From: Galerina marginata | Taxonomy: Eukaryota > Basidiomycota > Agaricomycetes > Agaricales > Galerinaceae | Direction of reading: 5' to 3' | DNA: 64,000 bases | NCBI GenBank assembly: GCA_023014335.1 | Contig: JAECYW010000006.1 | Coordinates: 1,426,001-1,490,000, forward strand | In this document: positions 34,204 through 47,529 of the stretch, one piece after another | How positions within the stretch are numbered: the stretch's first letter is position 1 | How the letters are laid out: every line of letters starts with the position of its first letter | The notes under the pieces: generated by a model | Told to the model about the DNA's origin: nothing | Database searches by the model: none | Seen by the model: only the letters and a program-made list of their open reading frames with translations | Program-made: the position numbers and the translations under genes

Positions 34204-35654
34204 GTTATAGAGTGTGCCTTCGAGACTATTGGAAAGTGAAGGCGTCAATTTTGCGTGGGCGTGAAGAGATGTATTCTGAGCCAGGACGGTGCGATGCTTT
34301 ATCTTGTTTTAAGGGAAGCCAGTCCGTTAGTCAACCTTACTCGTATCCGTCTGAACAGTTGGATGAACGACAAAGTTCTGCCGAACATAGACCTACATAG
34401 ACTAAACTGGCCCCTTAGGTGGGTTGCTCCTGTCAGGCGACCCATGATCTCCATTTTTAGGACAGATAACGGTTGATGCTTGGACGATACTGGAGACAAT
34501 GGCTCGAAATACATCTTCCAACCCCATTCAGAAATCTTGTCGGACCTCACGGGGCTCAAACCCCAGATTTGCAGCACCACGAACCACGAGACGGAGACTG
34601 GTCAATTGAATTGAAAAAAATCAGTTATTCAGCCTCACTTCTTAGAGTAACTAAGGACCGTAAGAGTGGAGAAAGTAAAAGGGAAGCTCAAGAATCCATC
34701 AAACGCATTGAAATAATCCCTCAAGACCATAGAAAACGTCAGGGACTCAGGGCGGGAACAAAAGTCATGGAGCCCAATTGGAAGCGTTGGTACAGGAAAC
34801 ATGGGGAAGACGGCGGTCTAAAGGAAGCATGAAGAGAAGTATAAGAGCAGCGGCTTGAACGGCCCCAGGTCATGCGATGCGGGGAGTGGGCTGGCGTTTG
34901 AACCTGATTCATAGTATGAATTGATGAACGAGGTGGGTCAAGTGAAACTGGGGGCGTTCAAGATGGGTTTTCTTCAAGCTGAAGCAATAGCGGAAGGTGA
35001 AGACACGAATCTGGCATCTAGGCAAGAGACAAGAGACAAGCATGGATTCGAATGCTCAACGATCGCGACCAACAGGGACACAATCTGTGCACAGCCACTG
35101 ATGAGATCTTCGCTATCTAATCTACAGGTATGGGTTCTCCCAAGGAAAATTAATGAGGCTAGGATGACGGCCAAATCATACTCTGAATAACCTAATCTAC
35201 CCACCCACTCTAAATACAAACTAGTAGCCTACACGCTTTCTGCTTTGCTTCTGCCAGTGTTCTATTTAAGTACGACCATTGTAACAATTTTTAGGGATCA
35301 AACGCAGGACAGAACGGGCTGCTTCCTTCGGTCACTGTGCTCCTATTTGTGTTCAACAATCTGAAACCTGCCCAGTCAGGCCAATGCGCGCCCAAACTTC
35401 GGGGCTAAATCAATCTCTAAACGGGCTACTTACTAAGTACATTGAGATGGTACAGTAAAATACAACAAGCATGATGAAACAAATATACGAAAGCAAGGTA
35501 ACATACCTCTACGTCTGATGAGATGCAACGAAGATGACGGGGCTGTCCGAGCGAAGACAGAACAAAAGATCGAGGAACTAAAACACAGTAGGAAAAGGAA
35601 TGGGGCAGCACAGCTGAAAACTCAGAACAGAACGGCGGCGGCGGCAATTCCACC
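34204..35654. other. Intergenic, no gene recognised
   Basis: Open frames of 70-120 codons occur on both strands with no ATG-led exon chain or homology. Upstream of the secreted peptide and downstream of the ZIP gene. Confidence 0.45.
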
Positions 35655-38018
35655 TCATTCGCCCAACCCAACGAGCACCATCATAACCGCACCCGCAAAC
35701 AAGCTCGTAACAGCAAGAACGCGCTTTCCCACCGACGCCGTCTTCCCACCTCCCTCTCCTTCTTCCAACTCTGTCTCCAGTTCTTCAAGCTCTCCTCCAA
35801 GCTCAGCTTCTCGCACACCTGCATCGTGATCGCCATCCATCGCACGATGTGGACCCGCGTCTTCTCCAGCCTCATGCTGATGATGGTGGTGATGATGATG
35901 CCCCTCGACATCGCCAAACACAAAGTCGCCTGCGATCATCTCCACCGTCGCTGCATATATCAGCAGGCCGGCTGATATCGCGGACATGATGCCCTGTATG
36001 AGGAGCATCGGTGCTAGGAAGAATTTCTATCAGCATAAAGCGGCGGAAAATGAACGAGAAAGAAACCGACCATCCTCGCCACTCTCTCCCCGGCCGGCAC
36101 CCTTTTCCTTCCACAGGACCATCCCAACCCCCATTCCAACCGGCGTCGTAACACCAAAGAGAAATGTCAGCGTAGGCTTCAGCCACTGCACGCTCCGCAC
36201 GCGCATCCACGCTTTGACGACCTGGTTCTTCAAGCATCCCCAATTCCACCTCGTCGCCTGGAGTTGTCTCCGTCTATGAGGTGACACAGAAGAACGGCCG
36301 GCGTTCGACTTGTGCGCCGACGGCGTCCTCGACTGCGTTGCAGTTGACGCACACGGGTGTGACGTTTCCGAAGCGAAATGCACATGCCGACTTTCATTGC
36401 TACCGAATTCGTCGTAGTCGTCTTCTTCCTCGTCTTCTTCCACCTCGTGCTTTGGCGTCGACTTGGGCGCAGGCGGCAGCCCCGCTATACGTATACCCAA
36501 TGACAAACCCTCGAATAGTTGGTGAAATATTATAGCAGTCGTAAGAGAGGCTATGCAGATAATCTAATTAGCATATTGCAAATTTCAACAACGACAAGCT
36601 TTGGAAACTGGGTGGAAACTGCTTTGACGATAGCAAGTACGTCAGACACATTATCCCAAAAAGGACACCACATTGCCCATTTCGGCGTCCTGAGCTTCTC
36701 TCGGGCCCTCGGACAAGGACATCAAGCTATTTTGGCAATATATGCGCCCAAATGGGAAATGACTTACTGAAATCAGCCCCAGAAGTTACAGAAAGTGTCA
36801 GACCGATAACGAAAGAATGGATCATAATGCCCAATTGCAGCACCTATTGACGCAAATATCGTTAACAAGATTTCCATTTCCTTCACAGATATTGGTGCAA
36901 AATAACTCACAAGCAGACCAACGACCTGCCTCCTCCGCCCAACTCTCGGTTTCCCCTCGACGTCTCGCTCATGCTCGTGGTCATGTCCATGTCCATGTCC
37001 ATGCCCATGCCCATGCTCACGGCCAATTCCGAGCTCATCTTCTCCCTCCATTTCCCTATCCTCACCTTCACAGAACTTTTTCGGCAGATGCACATGGTCT
37101 CTTGCCATTACCATTCGGCAAACCCGCGGCGAGTTGGCGAGAACATCGATCGGCAGGACTGGTATTGGAGGTGCGTGTGTGTGCACAAGCGCGCGTTGAT
37201 GTGAGTGGGTTAGGCCCGAGACTGGTGGCGCTGCCAGTGGATACGTCTGCGACCTTAAACCCGGAGTCGACAGTGACCGCGATCGTATGGGTACTGCTAG
37301 CAGAGGGGTGGTCTCGGATAGTAGGGCCGGCGAATGCGTTATTCGGGTTTGAGATTGAGTTTCGTGTTCAGTGCGATATTCTTGAGTGGGCGAGGATGGT
37401 CTGGAAGGCACTGGAGTGGGCGGTGCCGACGACTTCTCTTGAAGGTGTTCTACGTATGTTGTCGATACATCTAGAGCGAGAGGAAAGTTAGAGCTAGTTG
37501 ATATGCAAAGCTATGACGTACACTCCACCACAAAGATCGCCAGCAGCGAAAACAGTCTACATCCGAATCAACATCCTGCTGGGCACCACATAAATTGAAC
37601 AGGAGCTCACATAATAGACCCAGTCCACTTGCCCAGGTTCCCATATCTTTCCTCTACCCTCTTGTCCTGCAAAGACCGGAACGCGTCATCCAACAAATGA
37701 ATGAACGCCGTCGCCAGAATTACTCCGGTCCCGAAATGCTTTCCAATAAAGAAGACAATGCCGGGAATACGCAGGAACGGGACTTTTTTCGATATTGTTG
37801 GAAATGATACGGCTGGGTATGGGGTGTGTTAATTAAGCCTTGAGGTATTGAGAGGAGATGATGAAACAAAACGCACCAAATAACGATACCGCCAGAATAA
37901 TGACCATGACCCACACCCTCGTGTCATCAGTGTTCCCAGCCGTAACTGCGGCGACGACGACGCCTAAGCTCCTCGCCGACAACTTCGACAAGGGAGATCG
38001 AAGGTATAGCGCTGGCAT
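35655..38018 (-). CDS. ZIP-family zinc/iron transporter
   Basis: Seven exons (38018-37877, 37812-37611, 37556-37522, 37470-36911, 36843-36768, 36550-36071, 36013-35655) give 617 aa. Helices are easy to follow: IPGIVFFIGKHFGTGVILATAFIHLL, then SIILFSLLAIFVVEY. A ~190-residue cytosolic loop with a run of His-Gly repeats and HDHEHE follows, then the metal-path helices LQLGIMIHSFVIGLTL and IIFHQLFEGLSLGIR, FLFGVTTPVGMGVG and LLIQGIMSAISAGLL. A second His-rich stretch (GHHHHHHHQHE) sits near the C-terminus. ZIP proteins bring zinc or iron into the cytosol; His loops sense or bind metal. One intron of 217 nt (36551-36767) is much longer than the rest. Confidence 0.92.
36551..36767 (-). other. Unusually long intron (217 nt) in the ZIP gene
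   Basis: It starts GTAAGT and ends TGCATAG. Most other introns in this window are about 45-70 nt. The flanking exons rejoin in phase as ADF-TSLTTAI. No coding or element structure was recognised inside. Confidence 0.6.
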
Positions 38019-38687
38019 GTCTAAGGTCTTGAAATTCCCGTCTAATGTATGGAATTGAAGTCAATCGTTTAGCTGTCGTAGAAAGTGCCAGCAACCGACG
38101 ATCAGAGCATGTAGGAAATAATAGAAGACAAAGCCAGAAAGCAGCGGGGGTGAGGGGTAAAGCAAGGAGGGGTTTATGTACGCCAACGAGGACGCCGACC
38201 AAAAGTGGGTCAACGAGTACCACAGTGGTCAACCGCGGTTGTGTTGACAAGCTTTTGCCAAACACTTATGACATGCCGATCCTCTCTTGACCCACTTGCT
38301 CTCAAAACGCGTCGAACGACCAACCATAACAGTCGCCACCATCTGATAAGACTAATGCATCATGAGTCAGTTCGACCTCAAGGAGCTTTATTTCCATTCA
38401 ACGCCCACTGCCAAGAGACCCCATTAATTGATGACTGTAGTAACCTGATCTCAGGCCGACAATACCGAGTTTCAGGCAAAAATAGTAGGTGGCTAGGAAG
38501 ATAGATTAGTCCGACCTCCAATTCAACGGCCAACTAATATCCCAATTGCATATCCAGTGGACAATGGGTGAAGTATGTATAGTCCAATAAGGAGGTATTC
38601 GAATCTTCAGGCTGAGTACTCGCCTCCACCCACTACACCTGGAAGTGACCTTAACCACCTTCGCGTCGGGACAAAGATCATCCTAAC
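38019..38687. other. 5' flank of the ZIP gene
   Basis: No gene was recognised. Overlapping short frames only. Confidence 0.45.
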
Positions 38688-38796
38688 CGCAGCGCCGACA
38701 CTATCTATATGATACTCTACCCACCACAGCCACCATTATTTTCTCCATCTCGTTTACGATGCCGAACGCGATTCGATGGCGATGCCTACGCAAACC
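38688..38796 (-). pseudogene. Degraded copy of the last exon of the ArAE-type transporter
   Basis: About 109 bp align by eye with the final exon of the gene at 39648-44738 (its part at roughly 39735-39846), both on the minus strand. Matching blocks include ATGATA, CACCCAC, GCGA and GATGCC/TACG at corresponding spacing. The translated frame keeps VGIA and EYHID but has stops. It appears to be a leftover of a tandem duplication. The match is imperfect and was judged by eye. Confidence 0.5.
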
Positions 38797-39647
38797 TGTT
38801 GGCATCGGAAGCCCTACTGTTTGAGCACGACAGAAGATGCGCAAAATTACCCTCGTAGCATACCCCCAGCTTGTGGAGAAGTGCGTGCGTCACAAATGTT
38901 GTTGGATTGTGTCCATAGAGAGCAAAAGGAAGATATTACAGCGAAAAAAAAAGACGATGAACCGAGGTAGGACTGTTGACATCCAATGACCAATGAAAAA
39001 ACCCGCTGAGACGACACCGTATTTCACCAACTATGTAAAACCGTCTACTTGTGTCGGTAATAGAACGAAATAATTGACTTCGACTGCTGGTGACAGCTTA
39101 CTCGAGTACATGGCGACCCAATTCCGAGGTACCAGTAGGCTTAAGGATCAGGACGAATTAGAGCTGAGAGAACCGCCTCGGTACCAACTCAAATCATAAC
39201 CCCAGCCACAGCACATTCCTGACCGAAAGGGTTCTCAGAATCGCACCTGACTTCCCAGTACCCGGATCATCATGAACACTGACAGTGAACATGAGGCAAA
39301 ACTATGGGATGGCGCGGGCCGATCACCGGAGGTTTCAAAGCACGCCGGCGCCTAATGAGCGTCACCTCAATTGTCCATGAAGAAAGGATCCTTGCGTACG
39401 ATCAGCAATTTAGGAGGATCTAATAGGGCATGAAATTCAGCCGGCTGGTCAAGTTAGATTGGCGCCACGGGATCGAAATTAAATGAGCAAGAAGTAAGAA
39501 AGACGAGGAAATCTCGTTTCAAAAGCGTGAAGAGAAAGGCGACCAATCGCCACTGATAATAATTGGGATACTGAACACCAAAACCGGCTAAGGATTCACC
39601 ACAACGTCAACGAGAATGTGTTACGACCTTATTTTCCAAAAAAAAAA
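38797..39647. other. Intergenic, no gene recognised
   Basis: Lies between the degraded exon copy and the 3' end of the transporter. Possible faint further similarity to the transporter's penultimate exon near 38,800-38,860; otherwise nothing. Confidence 0.35.
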
Positions 39648-42600
39648 TCACACATGATCAACACCCACTGGCGGAGGTATGAATCCAGGAACCACCCTCG
39701 ACGGAAGCCTGGTCCTCCCACCGCCCCACCCACTAGCCCCAACACCATGTATATGATATTGCTCACCCACAACCTCCTTCACCGCTACCATCAGCCCATC
39801 CAATCTTGTCACAATACCACACGCGACCGCGATGCCCACGGAAAACATTCTTAATTCATCCAACAAGGAGGGACGCGTCAGTATCGAGTTTACAGATATA
39901 GAAGCAAACCTACAAATATTGTTCGTCCTTCAGAGTTTCCACCGATAACTTTCTCGGAAGCCCATAGTCCTCTTCCGCGTCTTCGTGGATAACATTCAGC
40001 CCGTGATACCGCAGGAGGAAGCGGTCCATAAGCGGGCAAGGCGTAATCTGGGGCAAGGGGCAGCCTGTCCGTAGGGAGAACGATATCATCGCTAAGATGG
40101 ATTGATCGGTCAGCAGGAATGAAAATAACCAGGGCGAAAACAGAGAGAGTGTGCATACAAATTACAGCTAACAAGTCTCCTTGAAACTCCGGGTCCATAA
40201 ACCGTGTCCGCCTCAAGAAAGCGCGTGACCACGGTGGTTCGAGGTGTGAAAGCACAGACATGAGGTGTGAGAGCGAGTACGACAAACCCCTGCCAGTGCA
40301 ACGCAATGTAAATAAAATTTATAGAAGACAGAAAGAGACATACAGCTGCAGTTCCATAATCCTCTGATACCGATCTTTCGGCCACTTCCCTTTCAATGAA
40401 TACTTAAACCAAATATCGCATCAGCGTTCCAGCCTGCCACTTTATCCACATGGTCTATTATAAAGGAACCAGCATACCTCATACATAACATTAAGCCTCA
40501 ACTTCTCCCCCCTCGCCAGCTTACTCCTAACTGCCAACAAACCCGAGATGATCTCTTGCACCTCCGATACATGCTTCGTATTCGCGAATGACAGAATCTC
40601 GCAGTATAGCGTTCCCAGCTCCGCGGAGGTGGTGGAGAGGAGACGACGCTGGTACCGCCGGATTGTAGTAGATGGTGGGAAGAAGGAAGCGATACTGTGA
40701 TTGAAACCTGGTCAAAAAATCAAGTGTAATATGAGGTTAAAAGATTTACCCCGCTGCTACGACACCACAAGTAACGAGTACGAAACGTCTCTAAATGGTA
40801 ATTAGTACAGAAGTTTGCATCTGAGGCGGCAATGAGGTTCGCAACGCACCCAAGCAACGGAAAACCCAGTTCCTGGGTTCCCAGGGAGTTTCAGCAGGTA
40901 GTCCTGGTACGAGTAACCAATAACCTAGATGCCGTCCAATTAGCCTCCGTCGAATCAAAGGAAAAGCATCACTGACCAGACTCGCCGTAACGAAAAACAC
41001 GAAATTACACAACAGTGGTACAGGCCAATACAACCGACCGTAGAAGAAAAACGGAAAAAACCCGGCACACACCGCAGCGAGGCCGTATGCGTTCCCTTGG
41101 CTGGAGCCGCAAGACATATACCTGACGAGACGGGATGAACTTAGGTGAACGATAACATTTATTTGTAGCAAGCGATGAGAGGATGAACCATAGGAATAAC
41201 ATGGGAAGTGCAGAAAGGACGAGCGAACGCACCACATAACCGTGCCCGTGAGGGCACCGAAGAAGGTGCTGATGATTCTTGCGAAGAGGGCGAAGGCAGT
41301 ATCTCCCCGGAAGCGCTGGAGCGTCATCTGACCAAAGAATCTTGGGAGAGTAACTCATTCTATGAGTAAACAAGACCGTAAGACTAAAACAAGGTAAAAA
41401 AAACGCACATGGCCCAGATAAACCGATTTTCTAGATGGAAATGCAAGTTCAGATTTCTTTCACTTGAGGGAAGAACATTAAAATATGCACCATATGCAAA
41501 GGTCGCCGAGTGTTTGATTAAGCTAGGCAACGACAGTGCCAGTGCCAATAACCCGCCCTTGAGCGCAAAAAGGACATTTCCCGACCTCAAGCTGAGGATA
41601 AATTCATGTATCAGATGCGTTAGCGATTCGAAGAGATTCTTCGGTGGGAGGGCATCGGGATCGCGCCGTCGGGGAAGCCCAAGGTCCGAGTTGGGGTCAA
41701 CGGGGAAAGCAGGGCCAGTAGTTTTTGAGGACAAGTATGGGTCTGTCGTAGGTTGGTCTGGAAATGGCGCAGAGCCGTTGGTAGAGCGAGTGGACGGAGG
41801 CGGAGGCATATCGGTGCTACTGCGTTGCATACCTTCAATGACGTCTAGTGTGAAATAAAATAAAATAAATGGGAGGGGTAAGAATAAAGTGAAAATTTGC
41901 TTCCAAGAACGAGAAGCTTACCAGGATTGTCATCCTCGTCCTCATCTGGCTCCGCCATTTTTGGTAGCGACCAAGATCTCCATCTGAACAATCGTTCCGC
42001 GGGCGTCCACAGGCAACATTCGGTTCGGCTTTCTTCCAATCTGAGGACTTCATCGAGCTGGGCCATAATGAAATAAGGGATCATCGAGCACTCAACGAGG
42101 ACGGAAAGGAATAAAAACGCACCATTTCAACAATGATGGAAGCAATCTGCATCAGGTTGTACTGGTACACATAGCAATTGAACAGACATCGATGTGGCGG
42201 CATAAGATATTCGCTTTTTATTGTTGAATCTCCTTCTTCCTTCTTCGACAAGAAATCCTGCTCTGCTTTCTCATCTTTTGGCATTTCTCCTTTTCTGATA
42301 CGGTCTTCGAGCCCCGGTTTTAGTGTTTCCTCCACGTTATCCTTCGGTGGGGTTTGTGGTCGGGATGCGCCAGTTGAAAAAGGCCACGGAAACAGGGTTT
42401 GGCTCTGGCTGGAATTCTTGGGCTCCTCGAAAGCAGGTAGGTATGGTTTGAGCACCGCATGGCTGGATTGTAAGGTAAGAAATGCGAGGAAATGGAATGC
42501 GAAAAGGAGACAAGAGTGTCAACAAAAATATAGCCACGCACCGGTCAACGGCCCGAAATTTATCCAGCTCACTCGCGATCTTTGTCCGGACCTCACGAAT

Positions 42601-44738
42601 GCTTGTCACCCTCTCTTCTCTCTTTTTTCTCTCATTTCTCCTTTTCTTCTGCCCAATTCCCATGAGGTCTAGGATCGCACATGCACCTGGAATTCTTGAG
42701 CGGTCAGCAGTCGGACTTGGCGGCAAAAGGCCAACGGATGATAAAATTTCTGGAAAACGTGCACATCGGCTGGATAACCATTCTGTGGTAGTTGAAATTC
42801 CAAGTATACAGGCTCCCAGGAGGGGTTCACAACTAAAAAAAGTCAAGGGATATGTTTGCAAGTCGAATGAAAGCGGGACACACCTCGTTTTCAACAACAC
42901 TTCGATCTTTTCGTTACAATGTTGCTCAAGTGGATCTCGGAGCCCCGTGGCCTCCAAATTCGAATAGCGTTGCGATTCGAAGGCACCCACTACATACTCT
43001 GATTTCTTTGTCCTCGCGTGTGCTACGCTCGCCAGCGACGAATGAAGAAGTCGGTCGTGCAATCCCTGAACATGGTTCTCGCTATGGCGGTGTTGGTGAT
43101 GACGGGGCTCGGCCGGCTGGGTCGAGTCCCGACCGCCGTGTAACCGTAGGTGAGAAGGCGCCACAGAGTGCGCTTGTGCTTTTGCGTGTGTACTGTGGGC
43201 AGCAGGAAATACTGAAACGGACGGCGCTCTACTCGAGACCTGGGACAATGGTCGCGGCGTCGGCACTTGCGAAGCCGGTACTTGTAGATACGGCGTCGTA
43301 TTTGGGAGAGAAGCACCAATAGTGCCATTCTGCTCTGCATCCTGTTCCCCAACCAGCATCACCCTCGAATTCGTTCTCGGAGTACCTAGAGCAGTCTCAA
43401 CAGGTGTCGTCGTCGTCGCAGTTCCTAGAAACCTCTCTCGCATAGGATCTACCAGGGTGAAGTATCTTCCTAGCCCATCGGCACGCCCCGCTAACCTCCT
43501 GCACTTGGCTTGGAAGGCGACAAAATCTGTGGGGGAAAATCGTCCGTATGTCAGATCACTGCCCAGTAACCGTGCTGCGGCCGCGAGCGGTACCAGCGCC
43601 GCTTCACAACCTTTCGTGTCCTTTCTTACCGTGGCTAGCAAGGGCGCAAAATTTGGCGAGCTTAAGGGTATTGCGAGCAAGGTGCGGTGGTGGTTTAAGG
43701 CTGAGAGAAGAGGTGCAAGCGATGCGGAGAGGCGACAGGTGAAAAGGGTGGTAATTGTAGATGGAAATATGAAGATGCAAGACAGAAGAGAGATTGCGGT
43801 ATGGAAAGAAAGCGGTACGAGCACCGATCTTCCAAGGCGGTAATACGGAAATGGGAAGAGGGCAGATGCAGGTAGAATGATATCTATAATGCATTGAAGA
43901 CGAATTCGAGGAAGGACAAAGAACTTACCAATTCCCAGGCACGCAAGGATGCAGGGGTAGTACATAGGTCCTAGACCGTGTCGCGCTCGTATCCAAAGAA
44001 GCATCGCTGTGCCAGAAAAAATGAAAAAGCCTATAATAACTGAAGGGGCAGCTTCGATATATTTGGCGTCTATGACTTCCGCTAAGGTAGCAGTCGGCAT
44101 GTGCTCATTGCGCGTTAGGTTCGCGAGGAAGATACCGAGGCAGCACCACCTATTGTTTAATGGGACCCATTAGGTGATATAGAAAACAACGAAAAAGTGT
44201 AACGACTGACGCCCAGGACACGGCTGCCAAAAGCAAAACGAAGAACTCCCGCTCAGCGATTGCCACGAAAGGGTCGCTAGGCGGTGACAAAAAGATGGCT
44301 AAGGCCTGGTATTGTAAGAGTTCTTCACTCGGATGTTGAGAACATACCGATGAGGATTAAAAAAGGCGCTTGACCCATCACTCTTTCCACTTTCGGGATT
44401 ACGAACAACACAACAGACACCCAAGCTGCCAAAGCACATCGAATGACCAGTTTTATTTTGCTCCATTCAAAATTTTGCGGCACCCATGCAAACTGCTTGG
44501 CGAAGTAAGACCTCACACCAGTCCAACCCTTCGTGATCCACCTATCGTCGTTGTTTGGCGTAAAGGCTGCGTCATTTGGACCTTTCGGCGAGTTATAGCC
44601 CGCAATTTTTACCTTCTTGTTATTACTGACGCTGTTTGAAGGTGACCCATTCGTCTGGGGTTTGTTCGTTCCTTTTTCACTCGCAGCACTTTTCAAATTG
44701 GCGGCGGGTGCGTCCGAGTCCGCGACCGCTTCGCTCAT
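39648..44738 (-). CDS. Large aromatic-acid-exporter/FUSC-type membrane transporter (ArAE-like, DUF2421)
   Basis: Eighteen exons join to 1332 aa: 44738-44348, 44298-44211, 44149-43929, 43883-42884, 42832-42542, 42462-42123, 42057-41922, 41844-41491, 41430-41409, 41340-41233, 41121-40977, 40924-40850, 40790-40750, 40694-40478, 40402-40344, 40289-40159, 40091-39914, 39849-39648. Two halves each hold a hydrophobic block (APFLILIAIFL; then FIWAIFFGQMTLQRFRGDTAF onward), separated by a long Ser/Pro/His-rich cytosolic region. The C-terminal part has FFPPSTTIRRYQRRLL and VTRLDGLMVAVKEVVGEQYHI, typical of the DUF2421 region. This matches the fungal 'putative ER transporter, 6TM N-terminal' plus DUF2421 architecture. 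Substrate unknown; aromatic acids or organic anions are the family guess. Confidence 0.88.
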
Positions 44739-45045
44739 AGGCCAGACGATGTGTTTTTAGCGAGGTAAGATAGCAAATACTATGGGAGCGGTAACGAAGA
44801 GGAGGTGAGTGCGAACAAGCACGACCTTGTAGGTCGACGGCAAGTTTTCACATTTTGTCTCCGTCTATAAATAGTTCCGCGAGATAGGGGCATTATCACT
44901 GCTGGCGCCAATCTGGATTTACTGACATAAAAACAGCAAAATAGAATTTATTCTCTCGGACTGGAAACACCCGTGGACGAAGAGAGTCCTTATTTAATAA
45001 TAAGTTATTTCATACAGCGGAGGTCAGGCAAGCCCCAAGTTCCGT
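44739..45045. other. Promoter region of the ArAE-type gene
   Basis: Short AT-rich gap between the transporter start and the 3' end of the DUF6535 gene. No other feature. Confidence 0.5.
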
Positions 45046-47529
45046 TCACGATTCGTCAGTATCAGCGCGAATTGATACGGAATCGGAGAGGTCAGGAAAT
45101 GACGATGCACTTGAAATGCTGGCTGTAATCCCTACAATTGGTGTCTGGATGCGCTTTTCCTCCATGACATCTTCTGTTGGTGAATCAAGCGAATGAATTG
45201 GCGTATGAATGTTGAGCCGCGACAATTCGAACTTCGCCGTTACATGCCAGACATAAATATTGCCTCCCGTAAACGCTTGATAATATGCACTGTCCTCTGC
45301 TCCGTAATACCCTGGCATGGTTGGGAAACGTCGGAAGTAATACAGCAGAGTCTCCATGAAGGAGAGGATGGGTTTCGAACGAACCGGATCGTAATTCCAT
45401 TTCTGAAAGCTGGTCACGATCTTCCCCGCCTTGTCATCCCAATCCAAAATTTGGAAATCTCTAAAAATGTCGGTCAAAATATAGGAAGCGGTGACAAACA
45501 ACAGAGGGCGCGGTTCTCCATCCTTAACAGCATGATCTAAGGTTGATGAGATGAAGGACAGAGTTTGTTGGAATATGTCAGGAACATCAAGTCGTACAGC
45601 CTGAGGATGCCGAATCGCGTCGCCCAGGAGTCGAGATGGGATGGAGCAAAATTTCTTCAGGAACGGTGGCTCGTTGAATACTGTGCCTAGTAGGGAGGTG
45701 TTTTTCGTTACCTCAGCGGCTTGTCGAATGAATGAATCAAAAATCAGGTAAAATTGAGTGACCGAATCTGAGGGATAAGAAAATGAAAATTTCTTATCGA
45801 AAACAATAGAGAAGTGACAAACCATCCAATACTTTCTTTGCGATCCCTTGACCAAACTGACTGTGCTCAAGTGTTCCAGGGAAAGCACTTTCATTCCGGT
45901 GCCAAAGCCCGGGATCGTACTTGTTTCGGTTGATGGCGGGGATGACGCGGTTTTTGCTCAATAAATAGGCAGTAGATCGTGAAATAAGCTCTGCCAAATG
46001 GGATGCGTGGTGGGTTTTAAGGATTTGAGGGTACCCATATTGCCAAAGTGCACCAAGGAACCAAATCATCTGTTCATCCTGGGTACAAGAATGCGGAGGC
46101 GCCAGCAGAGCATCCGCGTCTGATAGGTCAGTGTTGAGCACTTGGGACGGGGCACAATAAGGGAGGAAAGGCTCGTTGCCCATTCGAATTTCAGGCACCG
46201 TTCGAGTGTAGTATAAGTCGAAGAGGGTGTTTGCATTTCTTTTGTGATTCTCGTGTAAATCACCCGAAGGAACTGTCAGTTCCAAAAAGCAATGGTACAA
46301 CGCACAAACGGTGGTATATTTCGACGAATACCTCCTGAGTGCATCTATGAGCGATTCGGCCTCCATATAGGTTGGTAACGTCGCTTGGCTTGGGTGCATT
46401 TTAACGACTCTGGTCAAAGACTCGGATTTGTACATCGGGTCCTCGGTGACCCAAGAGAAAGGTAAGGAATCAGAATGAGCTTCGGGGATCGTCATGTGTA
46501 CTTCTGGTATCGTGAGCCACCAGGAATCGAAGGAGATCCAACTTTTGAAGTCGTAGTCCTTCGACGCGGAGAGCGCGAATCGATAGGGATATAGGGTTAG
46601 TTGTCGGTTAATTACGGCCGATGAGGAAAAAGCCAATTTTCTGACCACTCGATAGACGAGGGACGAGCACCGGTAGAAAATCCATGCCTGGGGCGACCTA
46701 TACGGGCATTGGACAGGAAGTGATGCCTTATCCGGGTGCTGTTCTGACCTCAAGCTTCGTGGGATGAAGAGTTGTACGGTAGGAAGCATTGTAGTCACGA
46801 TGAGGAAGAACAGTGTGAGCACAATCGCTGCAGTCACTGGGACGGCGACTATATAGTCTAGTGCAAACAGAAAGTCGACGACGCCCAGAAAGAAGAAAAT
46901 GAGGGCGCTCTGGAGCATTAAAGGAAGAGCGGTGAAGATTCGCGAAACATACCAGGCATCCAGGCCTTGCGTGCGCATGTGAAACACTGCCAAAGATTTC
47001 CTATGTGTTATGTCGTCCGTGTAACGCTGGCGTTCTCGGACCCACTGGAGTGAGATTATGCCGACAAGGCCAGTGGCTAGGCTGAGGATAAGGCTGAGGA
47101 ACCAGCAGATGTTGATACGAGTTGTGGAGGCTGCCCGAGTGAAGGTTGGAGGCGACGAGGCACCACTGCCATTTGCAATACTCTTGAGGAGATATATCAC
47201 TATATCATTGGGATCTGGTCGAAGAGTCTTGTATGACTCGATAATGAAGGCTGTCACGACTGCAGAAAATAAACCTGCCTAATATAGATAAAATATTGAG
47301 CCGTTATTAGGGTATATACAACAGTGAAAGTGAAGTGCAAGCTTACGAAGATGAGGAGATTCTGAACTTCGTCTTTCCAAGCCTCACATTTGATGGTGTC
47401 GCTTTTCAGTTTTTCCTCAAGGACCGAATTCCAGCAGTCTCCTTCTGGTTTCGGAAAGGAGTATTGATATGAATCACCAGGCATCCACATTTTGGGCCGT
47501 TCCTGCTGGATGTGTGTCAGTAGGCTCAT
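45046..47529 (-). CDS. DUF6535-domain membrane protein
   Basis: Three exons (47529-47347, 47278-45823, 45767-45046) give 786 aa. The N-terminus has the DUF6535 landmarks: W-K-DEVQNLLIF|AGLFSAVVTAFIIESYKTL, then the first helix, a loop, then WFLSLILSLATGLVGIISLQWVR and two further helices (ALIFFFLGVVDFLFAL and ATAIVLTLFFLIVTT-like) before a proline-rich YRSPQAW. The remaining ~500 residues are soluble and helical, as in this large Agaricomycete-specific family of unknown function. A helical repeat or scaffold role is possible. The intron at 45768-45822 fits only with donor GTTTGT; the nearer GTATTG breaks the frame. Confidence 0.85.

Noticed and set aside
35655..36008. Seven-His run as a cloning tag or vector sequence
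   Set aside because: It lies inside the C-terminal loop of a ZIP transporter, where His runs are normal.
36817..37491. Long plus-strand open frame opposite the ZIP gene
   Set aside because: It is the antisense shadow of the His/Gly-rich cytosolic loop and has no family features.
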